A stretch of DNA of 64,000 nt. Source: Pseudomonas sp. ICMP22404 (lineage in GTDB: Bacteria; Pseudomonadota; Gammaproteobacteria; Pseudomonadales; Pseudomonadaceae). The notes beneath the pieces were generated by a model. That model did no database searches. It was given only the letters and a program-made list of their open reading frames with translations, and was not told where the DNA came from. Both the position numbers and the translations under genes were made by a program. Shown in pieces: positions 46,135 through 56,082 of the stretch. Where the stretch lies: NCBI RefSeq assembly GCF_006227205.1, contig NZ_VCNG01000001.1:186001-250000 (forward strand), written 5' to 3'. Numbering within the stretch: position 1 is the first letter of the stretch; each line of letters starts with the position of its first letter.

Positions 46135-49100
46135 GGGGCTTGCTCCAGTGGGCGATGCTCTCGAGCAGCACCGACTCCTGATAGGGCTTGCCCAGGTAGT
46201 CGTTGACGCCGATGGCCATGGCCCGGTCGCGGTGTTTCTGGCCGGTGCGGGAGGTGATCATGATGATCGGCAGGTGCGCCAGGCGCGGGTCGTCGCGTAC
46301 TTGCGTCGCGACCTCAAAGCCGTCCATGCGCGGCATCTCGATGTCCAGCAACATCAAGTCCGGGGTGTGCTCGCTCAGCAGCGCCATGGCATCCACGCCG
46401 TCCTTGGCGGTCAGGACGTGCATGCCGTGACGCTCCAACAGGCGACTGGTGACCTTGCGGACCGTCACCGAGTCGTCCACCACCAGCACCAGCAACGGCC
46501 GCAGGTGCTCGCCCTCGCCTTCAGTCAGCACCGGGCGACGTGGGGCCTGGTTGGGCATGGCGCGGATCGGTGCCAACAGGTCGAGAATCAGCACCACCCG
46601 GCCGTCGCCGAGAATGGTCGCGCCGGACAGGCCCTGCACCGCCGAGAATTGTGGACCGAGGCTCTTGACCACGATCTCCCGGGTCCCGACGGTGGCATCC
46701 ACCTGCACCGCGACATGCCGTTCGTTGCACTGCACCAGCAACAGCGGCAAGGGCTGGCTCTGGCCCAGCAGTTTCGGCCGGGGCGCGGTTTTCAGCAGCT
46801 CGCCCAGGTAGCACAACTCATACCGCAGCCCAGCGTAGCTGTAGGTCGGTGGATCGAGCTGGTAATAAGCCTCCAGCTCGGCGGGCAGCACCCGCACGAT
46901 GCTTTCGATGGTGTTCAACGGGATCGCATACTGGTCTTCGTGACACTGCACCATCAGGGCCCGGTTGACCGACACGGTAAAAGGCAGGCGGATGCGGAAA
47001 TGCACGCCCTGCCCCGGCGTCGAGTCAATGACCATGCTGCCGCCCAGTTGCCGAACCTCCTCGTGGACCACGTCCATGCCGACGCCGCGCCCGGAGATCT
47101 GGGTGATTTTTTCGGCGGTGGAGAACCCCGGCTGCAGGATGAACTGCAACACGTCGCGGTCGCTGATATCACTGTCCGGCGCCAGCAGCCCACGCTTGAT
47201 CGCCTTGCGCCGCACCGCGTCCAGCGGCACACCGGCGCCGTCGTCGCGGATATCGAAGACGATGTCGCCGCCTTCCCGGGACAGGTCGAGACTGATACGC
47301 CCACGGGCCGGTTTACCTGCGGCGATGCGCACGTCGGCCGGCTCCAGGCCATGGTCGACGGCGTTGCGCAGCATGTGTTCCAACGGCGCGGCCATGCGCT
47401 CCAGCACGTTGCGATCCATCTCGCCTTCGGCATTATCGACGACGAACTCCACGTCCTTGCCCAGCTCCTGCGCCACCTGCCGGACGATGCGCTGGAGCCG
47501 CGGCACCATGCGTTCGAACGGCACCATGCGGGTGCGCATCAGGCCTTCCTGGAGCCGGGTGTTGATGCGCCGCTGTTGCTGCAGCAGGTTCTCGGCATCA
47601 TGGTTGCTGCGGTCCAGGGTTTCCTTGAGGTCGAGCAAGTCCGAGGCGGACTCGAACAGCGCGCGGGACAACTGTTGCAGCTGGGAGTGGCGGTCCATTT
47701 CCAGCGGGTCGAACTCTTCGTAGCCCAGACGCTCGGCTTCCACTTGCTGGCGACTGAGAATCCGCCCCTGGGTTTCGGTGTCCAGGCGTCGCAACTGGTC
47801 GCGCATGCGCTCGATGGTGGTTTCCATTTCGCTCAGGGCCACGTGTGCATCGTTGACCTGCTGTTCGATACGGCCACGGAAGATCGACGTTTCCCCCGCC
47901 AGGTTCACCAGGTCGTCCAGCAATTCGGCGGACACCTTGACCATGTCCGCACCATCGCTCGACGCAGTTGGCTCGGGTTTGGCGGGCGCGGGTGCCGTGG
48001 CCGGACCTACGGGCATCGCCGGGGCTGCGGAGGGCTCCGTAGCCGGCGTCTCGCTGTTCTGCGGGTGGTTGACCGCCTGGATCTGCGCAATCAACCGGTC
48101 CGCCGGCGGACATGCCAGGCCGGCCCGTACAGCATCGAGCATGTGGGCCAATCGATCATGGCTGCTCTGCAGCAGGACGAACAACGCCGGAGTCGGTTGC
48201 AACAGGCCCGCGGACAAGCCTTCATAGAGATTTTCCAACTCATGGGCCAAGTCGCCGATGGGCCCGATCTCCACCATCCGCGCGCCGCCCTTGAGGGTGT
48301 GCAGGTCCCGCAGCAGGGTTTCCACCGCCTGGCGGTTCGTTGGTTCGGCCTGCCAGCGCAGCAAGGCCGCGCCGGAACTGTCGAGGATGTCGAAACCTTC
48401 CTCGAGAAAGATCTCCAGCAGTTCGGGATCATGGCTGGCCGCGTCGCCTGGGATCGACCCGACGCCCTCAATGGCGTTCGGCTTGTCCTGACGGAACCGG
48501 CGGATGGCGTCGATCAGCGACACCGGATCGCCCAAGGTCTGGCCCTGCTGCAATTGCCCGAGCAACAGGTCGAGGCGCTCGTGGCTGCCGTTGAGCAGAT
48601 GAGCCAGCTCATCGCTGTAGCTGTAGCGGCGATCCACCAAGCCTTCGTAGAGGTTTTCCAGTTCCTGGGCCAGATCGCTGATCGGCCGGATATCGGCCAT
48701 GCGCGCACCACCCTTGAGGGTATGCAGGTCCCGCTGCAACGAGGACAGCGGTGCCCCGTTGTCCGGGTCCGCCAGCCAGCGTTGCAGGGCCTGGGCGGCA
48801 CTTTCCAGGATGTCCTGAGCCTCTTCGAGGAAGATCGAGGTGATGTCGTCGTCCATCGATGTGTCAGCAGGCACGTCGCGTTCGAGCTCGGCGGTTGCAT
48901 GCCCCAGCTCGCGGATGCTCAAGGTGCGGCTGCCATCGCTGCGGATCAGGCCGGTGGCCGACGGATCTAGACCAGCCTCGAGCAGCGCATGCAGGGCCTG
49001 GATCCGCTCGGGTCGTGGATGCACATGCTGACCGGCCGCCAACTCATCGAGCATGTCGATCAACGCTTCGTGGGCACGTTGCGCCTGCTGGAAGAATTCG

Positions 49101-52060
49101 TCGCTGACCACCAGGCTGCTTTCTTCCACGGCGCCATAAAGATCGAGCAAGGCTTCGCAGAGCTCGTCCACCGGCTGCAGGTCGGCCAGGTGCGCGCCTT
49201 CGCCAAGGGTCGTCAACTCATCCAGCAAAGCGCTTAACTCCTGGCCTTCGCCGGGGTGCTGCTGCCAGCGTTGCAACAGATTTTCGGCGTCCAGCAGGAT
49301 GTCCATGCCCTGGGCCAGGAAATCGTTGATCAGTTGCGGGTCGCGCTTGTTTCGCGCGCCAGTGTCCGAAGTGCCGCTGACCGCTTGCAGGCGCTCGGCC
49401 ACCAGGGCCTGGGTTCGCCGGATCAAGTCTGCGGCCCCGGGAATCGGCGCCAGTGGATCATCGTGCAACTGGCGCAGGCCCAGGCGCAGCAGGCCTTCGG
49501 CTTCCAGCAGGCACTCGACTTCATCCAGGTCGAGGGCTATCAGGTGCACCCTGTACTCCCGGGCAAGTTGGTCCATCGCCCCGGCCAGCTCGGCAATCGG
49601 CAGCACGCCAGCCATGGATGCGCTGCCCTTGAGGGTGTGCAGGGCACGCTGCAATTCGTCACTGGCCTGCAAGGGCAGGTGTTCGGCGGCCTGCTCGAGA
49701 AAACGATTGAGACCGGCGAGATGCCCCTGGGCTTCCTTGTCGAAGATTTTCAACAGCAGCGGGTCGAGGGCGGCCACGTCCCCCTGGTCTTCATCGAGCT
49801 CATCGCTGCCCTTGGCCAGGGCGTGGGCGCGTGCGGCCAACCGGTCGACATCGTCACGCTGGCGCTGGAGATGGGCGGCAAAATCGGCCACCAACGTGGG
49901 CAACAGCCGTACTGTGTCGTCCACCAGTTGCAGGACCGTAGCACTCGGCTCGACGCTGTGTTCCAGCACCCGGTTGAGCAGGTTCTCCACCGCCCAGGCC
50001 AGTTCCCCCAGCACCAGTGCCCGGACCATGCGGCCGCTGCCCTTGAGCGTGTGGAAGGCCCGGCGCACTTCGCCCAGGGCGACCTGGTCGGCAGGTTGAG
50101 CGGCCCAGCGCGGCAGGTACTCGTGCAGCACCTCCAGCACCTCGCCGGTTTCCTCGAGGAAGACCTCACGCAATTCTTCGTCGACCGGGTGCTCATCCAC
50201 CGGAGGCGGCAGCAGACTGCCCGGCGTGCTCCTGGCCGGCGGATTGACCGCCGAGACCGGGCTGGCCAGCATGTCGGCGAGGGACTGCACGGTCTGCGGA
50301 TCATCCAGCTCCTGCAAATCCTGCATGACCTGGGCTTCGTTGGGGCTCAGCACATCGTCGAGCAAGGGTACCCGGGCCTCATCTGGGAAATAGCCGAGCG
50401 CGGCCAGGCTCCGCTCGACCCCATCCAGCAACGGCTCGCCGGGTGTTTCCGGATCTTCGCTCAAACGCTCCAGGTAATATTCAAGACCGGTGATCACGTC
50501 GGCCAGATGGTCGAGCTCTTCCCAACCCGGTCGGGCCTGGTCCAGCAACAGGTGGTCGCGAATGAATCCGTTGCAGGCCTCCACCAGGCCGGCAGCGCGA
50601 CTCAGGGGGATCATCGCCAGGGCGCCGCGGACCTGGGTCAGCAGGGTCGGCAAGGTCTGTAGTTGTTCGCTGTTCCAATCGGCGTCGATGTAGTCGACGA
50701 TCATGTCCTTGGCCTGCTGCAGGCAGGTGTGGGCTTCCTTGATGACAATCTGGTGGATCTGGGTCAGGTCGGTGGTGGGCAATTGGCTGTCTTCACGACT
50801 TTCAGGCTCGACGGTGCCCACCATGCCGGCCAGGTTGGCCTCGACATAGAGCAAGGCCCCGGCGACGTCCATGAGGGTCGCGTCATCGGGCTCCCGTTGG
50901 CCTTGGGAGAGGCTCAGGACCACCGCCAATTGATCGATGATGACCTTGCGAGGCTGGCCGAAACCCAGCACCGCCAGGGTATCGGCGATCTGCCGCAAGG
51001 GCGCCAGCAGGCTGTCCAGCTCCGAGGCGTGCTGGCGGTCACTGCGCACGAACAGGTCCAGCCGCTCCTTGACCCGCACCAGTTCCTCGCAGAGCGCGGT
51101 GAGCACCGAGCGCATGGCATCGCGGTCGGGCCCGGCCAGGCGCGCACGCTCTTCGTCGAGCATGGCGCTGTCGGGCAGCGCATCGTCCAGTGAGTAGCGT
51201 TCTTTCATGATCTGCATCTGCCCGCTGGGGTATTCGGCCTTGGCAATATAGAACAACAAGCTCTTGAGCAGGTGCGGCGGTGCCGGTTGATTGATACCGG
51301 GCATGCCCTGGTCGAGCAGGCGCTTGAGTTCCTTGTCGGCTTCCTTGAACAGGCTGCGTAATGCCGGGCTGTTGGCGATACGCCCGTCACGCATGCCTTC
51401 GATCAACGCCGAAGCCACCTGCCACAGGGCATTGAGCGGCGCGCCTGCGCAGAGCCCTTCGAGGCGATGGAAGACTTTGGCCAGGTAACCGAGGTGGGTG
51501 GCATCGTCCTGTTCGCGCAACAGACCCACCAGGGCCACTTGTAAGGTCTGGCGCAATTTGCGCAAGGTGCCGGGCAGGTCCGCCGGCTCGAGCCGTTTCA
51601 GGGCCGCATCGCCGAGGGGCGCGATATCGGGCAATTCCGGGCTGAACAGGCTGGTTTCCGACAACAGGCTTTCGCCCCGGGCACTGCGCAAGTCGTTGAT
51701 CAGCGGCAAGACCACCAGCGGCAGGTCGCGACGGGCACCCTGGATGCGGTCCAGGTACATCGGCAGCTGTCCCAGGGCCTGGCTCAACAGGCTGATGGCT
51801 TCGTCGCGATGGGCGATGCGATTGTCCTGCAGGGCGACGCACAGGTGCTCCATTTCTTCGGCCAGCAACGCCGCGCCATAGAACTCGACCATCTGCAGGC
51901 CACCATGTACCTGGTGAATGCAGGCCAGGCATTGCCCAAGGGCATCCGCCGCCTGCGGGTCATCCACCAGCCGGTTGAGGGCCAGATGGGCCTGCTTCAG
52001 CGTTTCGGCAATCTCGCCCTTGACCCATTCCAGGGCCACGTAGTCGTGCCGATCACCCAT
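46127..52060 (-). CDS. chpA: Hybrid histidine kinase/response regulator ChpA
   Basis: The 1977-residue CheA-type kinase controls type IV pili and cAMP in P. aeruginosa. Six phosphotransfer sites have His: about 49, 198, 670, 808, 1113 and 1254, the last four in full HTLKG motifs. Two further domains have Thr at the site, in LTQVRGALAM (about 475) and LTTLGEGAHL (about 950). Then follow the dimerisation region, the ATPase (HMLRNAVDHG near 1562, DDGAGV, GRGVGMDVV), a CheW domain (about 1690-1830) and a receiver domain (DD 1862-1863, phospho-Asp 1906 in LLDIEMPRMDG, Lys 1958). It is shorter than the 2472-residue PAO1 protein mainly in linkers. Confidence 0.95.
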   Translation of the reverse strand: MGDRHDYVALEWVKGEIAETLKQAHLALNRLVDDPQAADALGQCLACIHQVHGGLQMVEFYGAALLAEEMEHLCVALQDNRIAHRDEAISLLSQALGQLPMYLDRIQGARRDLPLVVLPLINDLRSARGESLLSETSLFSPELPDIAPLGDAALKRLEPADLPGTLRKLRQTLQVALVGLLREQDDATHLGYLAKVFHRLEGLCAGAPLNALWQVASALIEGMRDGRIANSPALRSLFKEADKELKRLLDQGMPGINQPAPPHLLKSLLFYIAKAEYPSGQMQIMKERYSLDDALPDSAMLDEERARLAGPDRDAMRSVLTALCEELVRVKERLDLFVRSDRQHASELDSLLAPLRQIADTLAVLGFGQPRKVIIDQLAVVLSLSQGQREPDDATLMDVAGALLYVEANLAGMVGTVEPESREDSQLPTTDLTQIHQIVIKEAHTCLQQAKDMIVDYIDADWNSEQLQTLPTLLTQVRGALAMIPLSRAAGLVEACNGFIRDHLLLDQARPGWEELDHLADVITGLEYYLERLSEDPETPGEPLLDGVERSLAALGYFPDEARVPLLDDVLSPNEAQVMQDLQELDDPQTVQSLADMLASPVSAVNPPARSTPGSLLPPPVDEHPVDEELREVFLEETGEVLEVLHEYLPRWAAQPADQVALGEVRRAFHTLKGSGRMVRALVLGELAWAVENLLNRVLEHSVEPSATVLQLVDDTVRLLPTLVADFAAHLQRQRDDVDRLAARAHALAKGSDELDEDQGDVAALDPLLLKIFDKEAQGHLAGLNRFLEQAAEHLPLQASDELQRALHTLKGSASMAGVLPIAELAGAMDQLAREYRVHLIALDLDEVECLLEAEGLLRLGLRQLHDDPLAPIPGAADLIRRTQALVAERLQAVSGTSDTGARNKRDPQLINDFLAQGMDILLDAENLLQRWQQHPGEGQELSALLDELTTLGEGAHLADLQPVDELCEALLDLYGAVEESSLVVSDEFFQQAQRAHEALIDMLDELAAGQHVHPRPERIQALHALLEAGLDPSATGLIRSDGSRTLSIRELGHATAELERDVPADTSMDDDITSIFLEEAQDILESAAQALQRWLADPDNGAPLSSLQRDLHTLKGGARMADIRPISDLAQELENLYEGLVDRRYSYSDELAHLLNGSHERLDLLLGQLQQGQTLGDPVSLIDAIRRFRQDKPNAIEGVGSIPGDAASHDPELLEIFLEEGFDILDSSGAALLRWQAEPTNRQAVETLLRDLHTLKGGARMVEIGPIGDLAHELENLYEGLSAGLLQPTPALFVLLQSSHDRLAHMLDAVRAGLACPPADRLIAQIQAVNHPQNSETPATEPSAAPAMPVGPATAPAPAKPEPTASSDGADMVKVSAELLDDLVNLAGETSIFRGRIEQQVNDAHVALSEMETTIERMRDQLRRLDTETQGRILSRQQVEAERLGYEEFDPLEMDRHSQLQQLSRALFESASDLLDLKETLDRSNHDAENLLQQQRRINTRLQEGLMRTRMVPFERMVPRLQRIVRQVAQELGKDVEFVVDNAEGEMDRNVLERMAAPLEHMLRNAVDHGLEPADVRIAAGKPARGRISLDLSREGGDIVFDIRDDGAGVPLDAVRRKAIKRGLLAPDSDISDRDVLQFILQPGFSTAEKITQISGRGVGMDVVHEEVRQLGGSMVIDSTPGQGVHFRIRLPFTVSVNRALMVQCHEDQYAIPLNTIESIVRVLPAELEAYYQLDPPTYSYAGLRYELCYLGELLKTAPRPKLLGQSQPLPLLLVQCNERHVAVQVDATVGTREIVVKSLGPQFSAVQGLSGATILGDGRVVLILDLLAPIRAMPNQAPRRPVLTEGEGEHLRPLLVLVVDDSVTVRKVTSRLLERHGMHVLTAKDGVDAMALLSEHTPDLMLLDIEMPRMDGFEVATQVRDDPRLAHLPIIMITSRTGQKHRDRAMAIGVNDYLGKPYQESVLLESIAHWSKPHA

Positions 52061-52110
52061 AACCGCTCCAATCCGGCAAATACACCCTCCTTGTGGCGGG
52101 AGGACTCATC

Positions 52111-52198
52111 TGTGGGAGCAAAGCCTGCTCGCGATAAAGGCAACTCGATCTCCGGCCTGACGCGTCGCTCTCATCGCGGGCAAGCCTTGCTCCCACAT
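52111..52198. repeat. REPIN-like repeat pair between chpA and pilJ
   Basis: GTGGGAGCAAAGCCTGCTCGC and inverted ATCGCGGGCAAGCCTTGCTC. It fills the interval where pilK stands in P. aeruginosa. Confidence 0.88.
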
Positions 52199-52231
52199 GA
52201 TTCCCCTCGCCCCGTATACCGCCTCCAACAA

Positions 52232-54286
52232 TCAAGACTTGTCCTCATCCTTAGCCGCCGGCAACGTGAACCCGGACACCGACCGGCGCAGCTGGCTGGC
52301 CATTTTCGCCAGGTTGCCGATGCTCTCGGCGGTGGCGGTGGAGCCGGACGAGGTCTGGGTGGTGATCTGCTGGATCACGTTCATCGTCAGGGAAATCTGT
52401 CCCGCCGAAGTGGTCTGCTGCTGCGCGGCGTTGGAAATGCTCTGGATCAGCGCCGCCAGGGTCTTCGACACGCCCTCGATCTCCTCCAGGGCCACGCCGG
52501 CATCCTGGGCCAGACGGGCGCCGCGCACCACTTCGCTGGTGGTCTGCTCCATGGAGATCACCGCTTCGTTGGTATCGGCCTGGATCGCCCGCACCAGCGT
52601 TTCGATCTGCCGGGTCGCCGCCGAAGAGCGCTCCGCCAGCCGTTGTACTTCATCGGCCACCACCGCGAAGCCGCGCCCCGCATCACCGGCCATGGACGCC
52701 TGGATCGCGGCGTTGAGGGCCAATATGTTGGTCTGGTCGGCAATGTCGTCGATCAGGCTGACGATGTCGCCGATTTCCTGGGACGACTCGCCCAGGCGCT
52801 TGATGCGCTTGGCGGTGTCCTGGATCTGCTCGCGAATGTTGTCCATGCCATGAATGGTGTTGTGCACCACCTCGTTGCCCTTGTTGGCGATCTCCACGGA
52901 GCGCTCGGCCACCGCCGACGACTCGGCGGCGTTGGCCGATACCTGGTCGATGGACTGGGCCATTTCATTGATTGAAGTCGAAGCTTCGCTGATCTGCTGG
53001 GCCTGGTGCTCGGAAGCCTGGGCCAGGTGCATGGCGGTGGCCTGGGTTTCCTGCACCGCGGCGGCGACCTGGCCGGCGGTGAGGTTGATGGTGGCGACCA
53101 GGTCGCGCAGTTGGTCCACCGAATAATTGATCGAGTCGGCGATGGTGCCGGTGAAGTCCTCGGTGACCGACGCGGTGACGGTCAGGTCGCCGTCGGCCAG
53201 ATCGGCGATTTCGTCCAGCAGGCGCATGATCGCGTTCTGGTTGCGCTCGTTCTTTTCCGCGGTTTCGTGCAACTGGCGGTTGGTTTCACGCACCATCACC
53301 AGGCCGATCAGGATGATCGATGTCAGCGCCAGCAGCCCCAGCACATAACCGCCGATGGCGTGGACGGACCGACCGCTGGCCAGGTTCTCCAGTGCGGTGG
53401 TCAGGTGCGAGGCTTCGTCCAACAGGGTCTGCGACAGATTGAAGATGTTGCCCGCCGACTCGCGGACCTTGAACAGCTCCGGCGAGGTTTCGAGGATTTC
53501 GTCCACCGAGCCCGAGACGAACTCGAACAGTTCACTGATTTCGCTCAGGCGTGCCCGGGCATCGCGATCCTGGACCTGGGAGATCTTCAAGGCCGGGTCG
53601 CCTTGCAACATCCCGTTGAGCACCTGGCCGAAACGCGCGGCATCGCGGCCAAAGGTATCGGCGGCCTGGCTGGCGTTCTCATCCCCCGCCAGCACGGTAT
53701 TCACCGCACCCAGTATGCGCTCGGCCAACAGCGACTGGCGCTGGGCCATGGCCACCTGGGCCGCTGGTGCACCCCGTTGCAACAGGATCTCGACGACTTT
53801 TTCATATTCGACCTGCAACTGCGGCACGGTTTCGGCCAAGGTCGCCGCCACCTGATGCAGCGACAGCACAGTCTGCTCGCTGGACAGGATGGCGTCGGTG
53901 TTCTTGAGCAGGCGCTCCCAGTCCAGTTGCACCGCGCGCATCTGCGGTCGCAGGGTCGAGGGCGCCGGTGGCAGGCCGGTCACTGGGTCACCCTGCTTGA
54001 GGTAGCCCCAGCGCTGGGCAAAATCGTTGCGTGCATCGCTCAGCAACTTGAACGCCGCAGCCTTGCCGGCGGCGGCCTCGGTGGCGTTCTTGGCAATGCG
54101 CTGGGACAACACCCGCAACTCACCGGCATGGCCGATGTACTGTTTATCGTAGGTGGACTGGGTGTTGAGGTACGCGAAATTGGCGAACAGCAGCATGATG
54201 AAGATGATCAGCGCGACGAACAGCACGATGATCTGCGAACGACTGCGCGACGCTTCCAGTGGCTTGCCTGTGTGTGCTTTGCTCAT
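52232..54286 (-). CDS. pilJ: Type IV pilus chemoreceptor-like protein PilJ
   Basis: The 684-residue receptor senses surface contact through the pilus and feeds ChpA. It has a first membrane helix (residues about 19-38, [20 protein letters not shown]), a helical periplasmic PilJ domain, a second helix ([19 protein letters not shown], about 310-330), then HAMP and the signalling domain with the hairpin tip [19 protein letters not shown]. The ATG at 54286 fits the usual N-terminus; an upstream in-frame extension ([10 protein letters not shown]) is not homologous-looking. Confidence 0.96.
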   Translation of the reverse strand: MSKAHTGKPLEASRSRSQIIVLFVALIIFIMLLFANFAYLNTQSTYDKQYIGHAGELRVLSQRIAKNATEAAAGKAAAFKLLSDARNDFAQRWGYLKQGDPVTGLPPAPSTLRPQMRAVQLDWERLLKNTDAILSSEQTVLSLHQVAATLAETVPQLQVEYEKVVEILLQRGAPAAQVAMAQRQSLLAERILGAVNTVLAGDENASQAADTFGRDAARFGQVLNGMLQGDPALKISQVQDRDARARLSEISELFEFVSGSVDEILETSPELFKVRESAGNIFNLSQTLLDEASHLTTALENLASGRSVHAIGGYVLGLLALTSIILIGLVMVRETNRQLHETAEKNERNQNAIMRLLDEIADLADGDLTVTASVTEDFTGTIADSINYSVDQLRDLVATINLTAGQVAAAVQETQATAMHLAQASEHQAQQISEASTSINEMAQSIDQVSANAAESSAVAERSVEIANKGNEVVHNTIHGMDNIREQIQDTAKRIKRLGESSQEIGDIVSLIDDIADQTNILALNAAIQASMAGDAGRGFAVVADEVQRLAERSSAATRQIETLVRAIQADTNEAVISMEQTTSEVVRGARLAQDAGVALEEIEGVSKTLAALIQSISNAAQQQTTSAGQISLTMNVIQQITTQTSSGSTATAESIGNLAKMASQLRRSVSGFTLPAAKDEDKS

Positions 54287-54346
54287 CGATTTTCGCCTGT
54301 ACTGCCCAATCCAACTCGCCATGGGTGACTGATCTCAGGGCGGCTC

Positions 54347-54449
54347 TGTGGGAGCAAGGCTTGCCCGCGATGACAACAACACGGTTTGCTGCCGACCGAG
54401 GCGTCTGCATCGCGAGCAAGCTTTGCTCCCACAGGCTCGCTCCCACAGG
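54347..54449. repeat. REPIN-like repeat pair between pilJ and pilI
   Basis: GTGGGAGCAAGGCTTGCCCGC and inverted CGCGAGCAAGCTTTGCTCCC, followed by a partial extra copy GGCTCGCTCCCACAGGAGG. The last bases supply a purine-rich stretch upstream of nothing on this strand. Confidence 0.88.
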
Positions 54450-54466
54450 AGGCTGCGCGGTGTCTG

Positions 54467-55006
54467 TTAAATAGCCACATCCATGAACCCCTCAGACTGC
54501 GTCAACGCAAAAGGGCTGAACACCTGCCACTGTCGCTCGCCACGAAACCGGCCCTTGACGAAGGCGGCTTCCGGACAGTCGCGATCGTTTGCCTGCATCG
54601 GCTCCAGGCTGTCCTGGGCGAAATGCTGCAATCCGAGGACTTCATCCACCAGCAACCCGGCGAACACCTCGCCATGATCCACCACCAGCACCCGCCGCTG
54701 CTTGCGCACCGTCGACAGTTCGTGACCGAAAAAACCGCACAGGTCCATCAACGGCAACAGTCGCCCACGCAGGTTGGCCACACCACGCACCCACGGCTTG
54801 ACCCCAGGCAGATGCGTATGACGTGGCTCGTGCAGCACTTCGCTGACTTCTTCCATGGGCGCCACGTACCAACGCTCGCCCAGGCGAAAGCCGATACCAC
54901 TCCAGGCATGACGGTGGGTCGGTTGGGACGGCAGGTCCGCCGCCAGCGACCGGCAGCGTCGATCGATCTGCAGCAGCAGCTCGAACGCAGTCAGGGATGG
55001 GCTCAT
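54467..55006 (-). CDS. pilI: CheW-like adaptor PilI
   Basis: The 179-residue CheW-domain protein links PilJ to ChpA. Features include GFRLGERWYVAPMEEVSEVL and GVANLRGRLLPLMDLCGFFG, the typical CheW centre. The start ATG at 55006 is 10 bases after pilH. Separated from pilJ by a repeat pair. Confidence 0.94.
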   Translation of the reverse strand: MSPSLTAFELLLQIDRRCRSLAADLPSQPTHRHAWSGIGFRLGERWYVAPMEEVSEVLHEPRHTHLPGVKPWVRGVANLRGRLLPLMDLCGFFGHELSTVRKQRRVLVVDHGEVFAGLLVDEVLGLQHFAQDSLEPMQANDRDCPEAAFVKGRFRGERQWQVFSPFALTQSEGFMDVAI

Positions 55007-55016
55007 GGCCGCGCCG

Positions 55017-55382
55017 TCAACCCGCCAGGACGTTGTTCAGGGTCTTGATCAGGGTTTCTTCGTCGACCGGCTTGGTCAGGTAGTCCTTGGCGCCTTGGCG
55101 CGTGCCCCAGACCTTATCGGTTTCCTGGTCCTTGGTGGTGATGATGATGACCGGGATATGCCCGGTTTCCGGATCCTTGGTCAATTGGCGTGTCGCCTGG
55201 AACCCGTTGAGGCCGGGCATGACGATGTCCATCAACACTGCGTCGGGCTTTTCCTGGCGGGCCAGGGCCACGCCGTCGGCGCCGTTCTCGGCCTTGAGGA
55301 CCAGGTGACCGTGTTTTTCCAGCATGCCGGTCAGCTTGTACATTTCAGTCGGCGAATCATCGACGATCAGAATTCGTGCCAT
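55017..55382 (-). CDS. pilH: Response regulator PilH
   Basis: The 121-residue stand-alone receiver domain has acidic pair DD (8-9), phospho-Asp in VLMDIVMPGLNGFQ, the Thr in IIITTKDQ and Lys in YLTKPVDE. In P. aeruginosa PilH counteracts PilG, favouring retraction or serving as a phosphate sink. The start follows GGGGAACACC on the minus strand. Confidence 0.95.
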   Translation of the reverse strand: MARILIVDDSPTEMYKLTGMLEKHGHLVLKAENGADGVALARQEKPDAVLMDIVMPGLNGFQATRQLTKDPETGHIPVIIITTKDQETDKVWGTRQGAKDYLTKPVDEETLIKTLNNVLAG

Positions 55383-55429
55383 GGTGTTCCCCATTCTTGT
55401 CGACCCCAGGCTCTGCGGCCGGGCGTCAT

Positions 55430-55858
55430 TTAATGTGCCTGGTGCGGCTGGACGGCGGCAAAGCCCGGAACATGAGCTTGTATCGCGCCCAGCAGTTCTT
55501 CCTTGCTGAAAGGCTTGGTCAAAAACTGATCGGAACCGACGATACGTCCCTTGGCCTTGTCGAACAGCCCGTCCCGGGACGACAGCAGGATCACTGGCGT
55601 GGCCTTGAAGGCGCTGTTGTTCTTGATCAGGGCGCAGGTCTGGTAACCGTCCAGACGCGGCATCATGATGTCGACAAAGATGATGCCCGGGTGATGGTCG
55701 GTGATCTTGGCCAGGGCATCGAAGCCATCGACCGCCGTGATCACCTCGCAACCCACATTGCGCAGCAAGGTTTCGGCGGTACGGCGAATGGTCTTCGAAT
55801 CGTCGATGACCATGACCTTCAAGGCGCTGGGTTGCTGCTGCGTAGGATGCTCTGCCAT
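55430..55858 (-). CDS. pilG: Response regulator PilG
   Basis: The 142-residue receiver has a short N-terminal extension (AEHPTQQQPSALK), VMVIDDSKTIRRTAETLL, phospho-Asp in IIFVDIMMPRLDGYQ, and Lys in FLTKPFSKEELLGAI. It is the first gene of the cluster and promotes pilus extension and cAMP production in P. aeruginosa. A GTG two codons upstream (55864) is an alternative start. Divergent from gshB. Confidence 0.95.
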   Translation of the reverse strand: MAEHPTQQQPSALKVMVIDDSKTIRRTAETLLRNVGCEVITAVDGFDALAKITDHHPGIIFVDIMMPRLDGYQTCALIKNNSAFKATPVILLSSRDGLFDKAKGRIVGSDQFLTKPFSKEELLGAIQAHVPGFAAVQPHQAH

Positions 55859-56082
55859 TGCCACTGCGAACCGGTTTTAAACGCGTAAATGCGACCGACG
55901 GCGCAAGCCCTTGATGTTCAAGGCCCGCGCGCCACATGGCAGCCTTTTTAGCACAGTCTCCAGCGCCGGGCTATCGGCCGGACGGTACGGTGGTTTTTCC
56001 TTGACCGCGAATCCGGCGGGCGCCACTCTGACGCCACTTTTTCACGCCCTTTGTGCCCCATCAGATTTCGAGGAACCAAGCC

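Noticed and set aside
46118-48970. A 950-codon open frame on the plus strand
   Set aside because: Antisense to the kinase, CheW and receiver parts of chpA; no recognisable protein features.
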